Shown here: one piece after another, positions 57,099-64,000 of the stretch
Numbering within the stretch: the first letter of the stretch is position 1
Layout of the letters: every line of letters begins with the position of its first letter
DNA from: Aotearoamyces nothofagi
Taxonomy: Eukaryota; Ascomycota; Leotiomycetes; Leotiales; Tympanidaceae
Length of the DNA stretch: 64,000 nt
NCBI GenBank assembly: GCA_015345905.1
Contig: JADDTR010000012.1
Location: 566,578 to 630,577 of the forward strand
Direction of reading: 5' to 3'
Made by a program: the position numbers and the translations under genes
Notes under the pieces: generated by a model
Databases searched by the model: none
What the model saw: only the letters and a program-made list of their open reading frames with translations
Told to the model about the DNA's origin: nothing

Positions 57099-58129
57099 CT
57101 TGAATTTTGATCGAAATCGGTCGGTAGGGATACCGCAGAGATAGAATTTGGCTGTCATAAGTAGATTATTTCGTTAGCAAAACTTTCTGAGATGTAACTG
57201 ATCTTTGGATAATTGAACAAGTTAAAAAGCGGCCCCAAGGCAGTCGCTGTTCTACTGTTATGATGAGCCAGCTATCCCACCACATCACCCGTAGGAAGGC
57301 TCCCCTTACAAAAGGCCAGCTCATCGCCGCAAAGTTATCCGCAGCAGCTCACACCAGGGAGGCCTCTGGTTGGGGGTCGTCAACTTACAACGTGGTCAGT
57401 CTCGCTGTACACCGCTATCTGCGTCAAAATGCAGTTGCAGTAGCTAAGTCGACGAGCACCCCTTGATCGAATCTGCAGGATGTTGATAGCGCCAGCTCAG
57501 CGCCTTTCCAGCCCTTGCTTTTATTAAAAGCGTGATAGGATTTTGTGATGCCAACAGTAATGTGAAGGATTACAAGAGGTGCAGCTAGCAGCGTGGGTTG
57601 CTGGAAGGCACCGTACAGTACGTTTCGGACTGCTTTCACGGATACGCGACCGACGCGACAGGGGAAAGCTAATAAGCGACTGCTTAGAACCCAAGCACCT
57701 AAGCATCAAAATGTCCCGCAGATTATTAGGCCCAATAGGGATGTGACAGCAACGAGAGCTACTGAGCACCTGCAGCTAGGAGATTTGTGCCCGAACACGT
57801 TCATGCACGGAGTCAAATAGACGACGATGATAGCCCATTTATATGCAAATCACATTTTTAAGAGAAACCTCGAATGATACATATTCAATCAACAGGTGTG
57901 CTAGCCGCTCATTCTCCGGAATGATGTACGCAACCGCCTTCCGACCTCTTGCTGGTCTGAGAGCGGTCTCCCATGGCAGATATACATTCGAGACAGAGTT
58001 ATCTCTTTAACAAACAAAAATTATGACTCTGTATCAGGGAAACTAATATCTCTCTGTAACATTTTGGGTATCTTGAACAATGTAAAAAATAATACACAGT
58101 GTGTAGTGAGTAAAGCATTGCTACGTCCA
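57099..58129. other. Intergenic region between two minus-strand genes
   Basis: 1031 bases. Small frames at 57,260-57,466 (+) and 57,424-57,639 (-) look slightly protein-like, the latter with a hydrophobic stretch, but neither has a recognised domain and the minus frame lacks an ATG. I call no gene. Confidence 0.45.
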
Positions 58130-61100
58130 TCAGAAGCCTTCACATCCAATACTATCAATCCAGTCCTCCACTGGAGGATAATATTCTAGAGGGTTCTTTA
58201 AACGCCGCTGCTCGTGCCTGTCTTCTATCGTTACTTTGAACTCCTTTGCCTTGTCAAATATCTCGTCTAAACTCCGGTCAAGCCTCGCTGCAATGATCTC
58301 GTAACGGTTGAGCCCTACAGTAGTTAGGAGATGTGAGATGGGTAACATGCTAGGGCTACTTACCTCGTTCTTGCCGAAGACCATCAACCAAAGTTTCCAT
58401 CTCAACTCTAGTCCATGCTTGTGGCCTAGAGATTGTATGTTGATTGTTGTCTCCAAACATATGCAGTCTTCCATCCTCACTACTGCCCTTAAAAGAGGCA
58501 TCATCCTCATCAGGTTCGCCAGCCTCTAGGCGTTGCCACTCGCGACCCTCAGCTCTTCTGAGTCTTCTAGCCTCATCCATTACTTTCTGGAGTTCTTGAG
58601 CTAAAGTTCTTGCCTCTTCTTCCTTGAGTGCCCGCTGCTGTGACAGGCTAAGCTGACTTTCATTCACTACCTGGCTCGCTGTCTTCATTTGCCTGACGTT
58701 GGGCACTTGGCTGTGCTGACTGTGTGGTGATGCCTGTGGCTCTTGGCCACAGGGTGCCAGGCCAACTAATGCCCGCGTTACATTCAAGGACGATACAATT
58801 GCTCTATTGCGCTCTTTCAGCCTTTGCTGGTAGGCTTCCTCTTCGGCGCGACGTCCTTCCATAACTAGTTGCTTTCTCTTTCTCTCCCGCTCGGGAGCTG
58901 TCTTCTGAGCTTCCTTGTATTTGATAGCTGTGGCTCGAGCCACAAGCTCATTCTGACATTCCAGAAATAATCGACGAACTGTACTCCTGATTTTTATTGA
59001 AGGCATCGACAATGGATAGGATCTGCCATTAGGATTGGCTTTGGGTCGTATATTCTTACTCACAGTGGATGTCCGATTGAGCAAATCATTCAGAGCCTTT
59101 ATGAGTCTTAGTATCTCTTCCAGAGCCGGTGTTTGCAGTCCGATGTCCCCTTGATAAGTTTGCACTGCAGCGTTCAGGCTACCAACAAGTCTTGGGATTA
59201 TATGCATATACAGGTCCCAAAGAATATTCTTCAGCCGCGAGCCTTTCTTGTTGTCCTCTTCACTACCGGCAAGCTCCCCAAATCTTTCCGTAAGCACAGT
59301 TTCAATATCGGCCTCTAGTTGGTCCAGTAGTGTCATGATATTCACATGCTTCTTATCAATCAGCTCAAAATCTGGTTCCTCGAGCGATTTAAGCTGTTCC
59401 ATTTCATCATATGTTTTGGTAAGTGTGGCTATCCTTCTTTTCATCTTCTTGGCGATCGCAGTAGAAGTAGTGTCTGGTGCGACAAAAGCTAGGCCGTGGT
59501 ATCTGCCAACTTTATTCATTTCTTCCATCATGCTTTCGAGGTCTGATTGTTCGATAGCGAAAGTCTAAAAACCGTTAGCAGGTTATTTCACTCTAGGTGA
59601 CAGTGTTGCTACGTCTGCATCATCTGAATTGCTTACACTTTCTCCATCATCTTGAAGTCCATCATCATGCACAGCTTGTCGAGTTTCGTCAGCTTCAGTC
59701 GCATTTTCACTTTCAGTCTGTGGATTTGTCCTGTGCTTGGGGATAGCAAGAACTTGCACCTTGACAGGACTTGGATTCATCAAGATGCCACTGATATCCT
59801 CCATCCAGGTAGATGCACTGTTGCCTGTTTTCAAATTATAATTTCCATTCCCCGTCCGAGTACCCTTCGATATGAGCTTCGTTTTCAATTTAAATGAAGG
59901 CGTATTCTTTTTGGGAGTATCTATTTCGGCTAGCTCGTCCGCCACTTCACTACGCTCTTTCTCCAGAACTGTTATTTCCTTAGCCTTCCCGCGGTTCCTC
60001 CTCTGCGGCGATTGCTGGACATAAGGCTGCGGGTTATCTTGGTTCAGTAGTCCTTTACTCGTCGTATCCGCTCCTTGATGTATCTTCTTTGGCCTTCCCC
60101 GTCCTCTCTTTTGCACAGGCATATCTTCCAAGCCAGGTTCTGGGGATACTGCTACCGCCCGCGAAGGTAAAGGATTATCAAGATTTTTCGGGGTGTTTGA
60201 AGAACCCCCCTGTTCAACTATTGCCTCCCTCTTGCTGCTCCTGGTAACACCCTCCGTTCGAGAAACAACGCGGTTCAGCGTCTTCGACATTTCGGTCAGG
60301 GGCGTCGCCGGTTCATCCTGTTCTTGAACTTCGCCGTCAGATGTATTCGGAATATAATGTGCTTGTAACCCCCCCTGATCCTTTGACTTCTGTATAGTTC
60401 GCAGTTCTGCTTTTGTTTTGGGTTTTGGCCTGTTAATTTTTGCTAGGCCACCTCTTCGTTTAGGCGCAACATCCGGTTCAACGCCCGTGAGGGGCGGATC
60501 CTCAGGTATTTCGTACGGATCTTTCTTTCCAGTGCTCTTTGATTTCGTGGCTGCCAAGGAACCAGTAGAGGGGCTCGACGGCGGTTGCACGACATTGGAG
60601 ATATTCTGTCGCTGTTGAAAGCCTGTTGACGAGTCGTCGGGAACTACATGAGATGTAGGTATATCACTGTTTGAAATAGTAACCTTTTGACCGGCGGGGG
60701 CGCCAAAGCCCACGTCTGGTGGATCTATAGCTCGTTTTCTGCTTGTATTACTCTCAGCTGCCGACTTCGATGACTTCTGGGGGCTGCCACCCAATATACT
60801 GGAAGCTGCATGGGCAATTGAATCAATCACGCCCGCAATTAATGTCGAACGCCTTGCTCCTGATTTATTCATCTTCGAATTCAGCCCATTGGCACCGGTG
60901 AGACTCTTATTTATTATCTCCGCAAGCCTCTCCTCGTTGTGTTCATCGATGTTGCCTAGATTCCTTTCCGCAGCGCAAGCTCCATTAACTATAATATGCC
61001 AAATTAGTTGAGGGAAAGTAATGATCGGTCAAGTTGCTCACCATTCATTACTTCCTCCACTGCCCGAGACGGCCTCGTTTTCCTGCTGCGCCCATCATCA

Positions 61101-61288
61101 AGTGTCGCTCTCTTTGCAGGAATGTCATTGTCCCCATCTGAGTCACTAGATTCTTCGATCTCATCAGGCTGCCCACTCTTTGGACTATGAACTCCAAACT
61201 TCAGAGGCTCCCCGGTAAGTGGCTGAGTCCCGAGCTCAGCGGGCTGTTGAGCTGGAGTAAGGGACGTGGTCGGGTTGATTCTAGCCAT
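58130..61288 (-). CDS. AT-hook and SANT/Myb-like nuclear protein, 994 aa
   Basis: I do not recognise a named family. The exons (minus strand) are 61042-61288, 59637-60988, 58364-59564 and 58130-58314. Start MARINPTTSLTPAQQP. Residues ~40-80 carry an acidic Ser/Asp stretch. Residues ~80-530 are disordered, with basic patches and a clear AT-hook (KRGRGRPKKIH) around the middle of exon two, plus RRNRGKAKEI. Residues ~535-780 are a helical region (SMMEEMNKVGRYHGLAF, ILWDLYMHIIPRLVGSLNAAV, RRLFLECQNELVARATAIKYKEAQ), then an Arg/Glu-rich coiled coil. The C-terminal ~90 residues (WTRVEMETLVDGLRQERGLNRYEIIAARL, positions described) resemble a SANT/Myb-type helix bundle, split by the last intron. A chromatin or kinetochore role is inferred from AT-hook plus SANT-like fold. 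It is divergent from RRD1. Confidence 0.82.
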
Positions 61289-61592
61289 TACTTCTGCTTA
61301 TAAGTAATTTGAAGCAATCTTTAATTAGTATTCCAGAACAGCTCCTTGCTAGGCACCGCCACTACGAGTTTCCCCTTGTGTTCGTGCTAATGGGACATTA
61401 TAACTAAAGCGCTATGTCACATAGATAATTGTTTCGCGTGTTTGACGCGATCGTCAGATGCAACAGCTCGCTTGTTGCCGAGGAACCAAATAATGTCTAC
61501 TCTTTAAGGTATCATCATATCAAGGCACCTTAGTTCCTTACATGCTAACTTAGATTTGAGAATTACGGGGAATCATATGAATCGAATTTACC
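61289..61592. promoter_or_regulatory. Divergent upstream region, AT-hook gene / RRD1
   Basis: 304 bases between opposite start codons; a shared promoter is likely. No specific element is certain. Confidence 0.5.
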
Positions 61593-63158
61593 ATGGCTTC
61601 GGAAACCCCCACAAATCATGTAGGGAATAAGATTCTCGGATCTCTTCCTCTGCTAGACCTGTCCAAATCACCCAAGTTCATCAAACCCATCAAAAGGATA
61701 CATGATGGGCATGACGTAACGCATTTTCTTGCTTCACGCGCTTACACGGATATTGGCATTTTCGTCATGCAGTTGAACGTGGCCATATGCCCAAGAAAGA
61801 TAGGGCCAGATGGTAGAAACATAGTCAAAGCTTGGGAATTAGATGACCCTAATGTCGGTGTCTCAGAGCCCGTCAAGCAGATTCAGGCCATGCTGAAGCG
61901 AATAGACGCCATCATCGAGGAGGTACCTCCTGATACCGGCCCTCGAAGATTTGGAAATATTAGCTTTCGAAAGTGGCATGAGCTACTTGAGTCTCGGGTA
62001 TCGGATCTGCTCAGAGAATTTGTCTCTGCCGATGTCCTTAACCCTGGGTCACCAGATGGTGTAACTGCCCAGGATGAGCTTACTGCGTATCTGCTAGGCG
62101 GATTTGGCAGTTCTCAGCGGCTTGATTATGGCACTGGGCATGAACTGAGCTTCCTTGCTTTCCTGGGCTCCTTGTGGAAACTTGGCGCATTCATCACGAC
62201 GTCTGCTATTCCACCCGACGGGTCACTGGAGAGGAGCATTGTATTTGGCATCATAGAGCCGTAGGTCCCCTGCAAATCAGAACAAAATTCCTCTATGGCA
62301 GGCACTGATGATAGCAGGTATCTTCGGGTGGCTCGTCGCTTGATTCTCACATATACTCTAGAACCAGCTGGGTCCCACGGTGTTTGGGGTCTAGATGACC
62401 ATTTCTTTTTGCCGTACATCTTTGGTTCGGCCCAATATAGTCCAGCAATCGCCGCTGGTGATCCAGCTCCAGTTGAAGGATCATTGATTGGTGCTCCTAG
62501 TCCAAGCGACGTTACCAAAAAGAACGTTGTCGAGCGTGAGAGAAAACAAAGCATGTATTTTTCAGCCGTGGGTTTCATAAACGATGTCAAAACAGGTCCT
62601 TTCTGGGAACATAGTCCGATTTTGTTTGATATTTCCGGAGTAAGATCTGGTTGGGGAAAGATTAATAAGGTATTTTATATTCTATCTGTTTGCCGCATAG
62701 TTCTAAAAGCTCGGTAGGGTATGATTAAGATGTACAACGCTGAGGTGCTCTCAAAATTTCCGGTGGTTCAGCATTTCCCGTTCGGGTCTCTATTCAGCTG
62801 GGAGCATGATCCGACAGCATCATCACCATCTGATACAACTCATACTTCCAATCAGCCCTCGAGTCATAATTTCTCAGTGAGTGGTGACACTGGTGGAGCA
62901 CCGACAGCCCGGCCACCACCGCAAGACGGAGCATGGGCTCCGTGGGCAACTCTGCCTTCTAGTCAGCCTCTAACCACTACATCAATTCCATGGGCAAAAC
63001 CGACATCAGGCTTCCCGTCATCTCGTCCTGGTAGAGTGCCTTCAGCGGTTGCTCCCTGGGCTTCGGCCACTGCTACATCAAGCGTGTCATTGGACGGCAC
63101 GCCTGTAAGAACACCCTGGGCAAAACCACTGGATGACACCTCCCTTCCAAGGGAATGA
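61593..63158 (+). CDS. rrd1: PP2A phosphatase activator (PTPA), long-tailed RRD1 type
   Basis: Peptidyl-prolyl isomerase-like activator that helps load metals into and activate PP2A-type phosphatases. The exons are 61593-62260, 62318-62669 and 62718-63158, giving 486 aa. The PTPA core covers residues ~20-370, with [68 protein letters not shown] and, across the last junction, [32 protein letters not shown]. The last ~115 residues are a low-complexity Pro/Ser/Thr tail containing four PWA motifs (residues 415, 431, 453 and 473), each preceded by A, I or T. A long tail of this sort separates fungal Rrd1-type from shorter Rrd2-type activators. Divergent from the AT-hook gene. Family firm; Rrd1 over Rrd2 rests on the tail. 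Confidence 0.94.
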
Positions 63159-64000
63159 CTAGTAAGTGGGTTATGAAGCCGAGAAACCTCGGCCTTTACA
63201 AGCATCTACCCAGGAACGATGACACACGATGCTTGAAAGAGTCAGAGACAGAGCATTTTCTTCGGAGGAAAGACGTCAGGAGGAACAGCAAAGAGGTAGG
63301 TCGTTCGTGCTGTAAGAAGCTGAAATAACAAGGTAGCTTCAACAAAATCTTAGGTTTGTCGAAGCGGAAAATTATAGCAATCACCTCCTTATCCGTCACA
63401 CAGATGCGGTATTGCGCTTTGTGTCCTCCCTCTAGCGGGTTTAGTGATGCATGGCTTGCATGTTAGCCTTGAAATATGACTATAGGTACATGGTCATTAT
63501 GTATGTACTCTGTAGGGAGACGATATTCTTGGAGTCTTTCTCGGCTCGGCTCGGCTCGGAGAGATGCCTTGACGGAGCCCTGAACGGCTACCAAGTCTTA
63601 ATAATTTATGCCTGTATACACAGGCAAGTCTCTTTCTGTTTTCTCGGAATTGTTGTGCATGGCGTCAACTAGAAGTAGGTACTTCCGTACCTTAGAAGAT
63701 ATGTACTCGGTACACACAAATTGACGATCAAAAACCGAAGAAATGTCAAGTATATGCACCTAGGTAGGTACCTTGTCATTCTGAGGCTAATCGAGTCTTT
63801 GCTATATTTTTATTCAGTAGATTGTAGATTTGTAGAACGATATATGATCAGATATACTATCAAAAAACCACACCAATCACTAATAAGCAGCCTTTTATTT
63901 ACCTATAGGAAGTTATGTATTTTTTGGAGTATCCTATGACCTTATCAGGCCCGCGTCCCCCCTCTCCAATACTCAGTCAAAAGTATCTACTTAGCGATTC
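63159..64000. other. Intergenic end of the window, no gene seen
   Basis: 842 bases. They hold a short GGCTC pentamer run (about 63,542-63,560) and several TAGGTA/TACCT elements (63,676-63,770), but no supported gene. Confidence 0.5.

Noticed and set aside
55174-57144. Plus-strand frames up to 301 codons opposite the coiled-coil gene
   Set aside because: They mirror the Ala/Glu/Ser-rich codons of the real minus-strand gene and give Ser/Leu/Ala/Val-rich nonsense.
57260-57769. Small plus and minus frames between the coiled-coil and AT-hook genes
   Set aside because: The minus frame has a hydrophobic stretch but no ATG. The plus frame has an ATG but no domain. Neither shows good splice signals.
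1-64000. Search by eye for tRNA, 5S rRNA, transposon ends, reverse transcriptase, transposase and virus-like motifs
   Set aside because: I found no cloverleaf with a GGTTCGAATC-type T loop, no terminal repeats bounding a coding element, and no polymerase or integrase motif. A tRNAscan and repeat-library search would be the proper test.

Overview
The window is a piece of nuclear genome from a filamentous ascomycete (Pezizomycotina). I base this on short GT-AG introns (mostly 46-110 nt) with CTAAC/CTAAT-type branch sites, on densely packed single genes on both strands rather than operons, and on family members typical of this group: an acuK-type zinc-cluster gluconeogenesis regulator, HP1 with chromo and chromoshadow domains, Rei1, Kar5 and a long-tailed PP2A activator. 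I cannot place it to order or genus from sequence alone.

Layout. Bases 1-14,603 hold no gene I can support. They are a strange simple-repeat-rich tract with microsatellites, minisatellites, short tandem duplications and long G or C homopolymers; only the last ~1.4 kb (from about 13,140) looks like ordinary intergenic DNA. From 14,604 to 63,158 there are 20 genes: an orphan 728-aa protein (-); an LSB5-like VHS/GAT adaptor (+); HP1 (-); CCT5 (+); a HUL4-type HECT ubiquitin ligase (-); REI1 (+); an orphan 585-aa zinc-knuckle protein (+); a small mitochondrial-looking protein (-); a histidine-phosphatase protein (+); an MFS drug/polyamine-type transporter (+) with an assembly gap in one intron; acuK (+); riboflavin kinase FMN1 (-); a 49-aa single-membrane-span micropeptide (+); an Rsm1/NIPA-like zinc-finger protein (-); MET22 (+); mitochondrial ribosomal protein uL6m (-); KAR5 (+); a 1082-aa coiled-coil protein (-); a 994-aa AT-hook/SANT-like protein (-); and the PP2A activator RRD1/PTPA (+). 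The last ~840 bases hold no gene I can see.

The exon models were rebuilt by hand. Every multi-exon model keeps frame across all junctions, and each total length is a multiple of three. Several genes begin or end in micro-exons of 10-18 nt (LSB5, HP1, CCT5, REI1, acuK) that simple ORF calling misses.

The genes do not form a pathway or biosynthetic cluster. They are mostly conserved housekeeping functions: protein folding, ubiquitination, ribosome assembly, heterochromatin, sulfur and flavin metabolism, karyogamy and carbon regulation. Neighbours are mostly divergent or convergent pairs, so shared promoters (HP1/CCT5, HUL4/REI1, Rsm1-like/MET22, AT-hook gene/RRD1) and overlapping 3' ends (MET22/uL6m) are the main interactions the layout suggests. 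I saw no tRNA or rRNA gene, no CRISPR array and no recognisable transposon or virus-like element.
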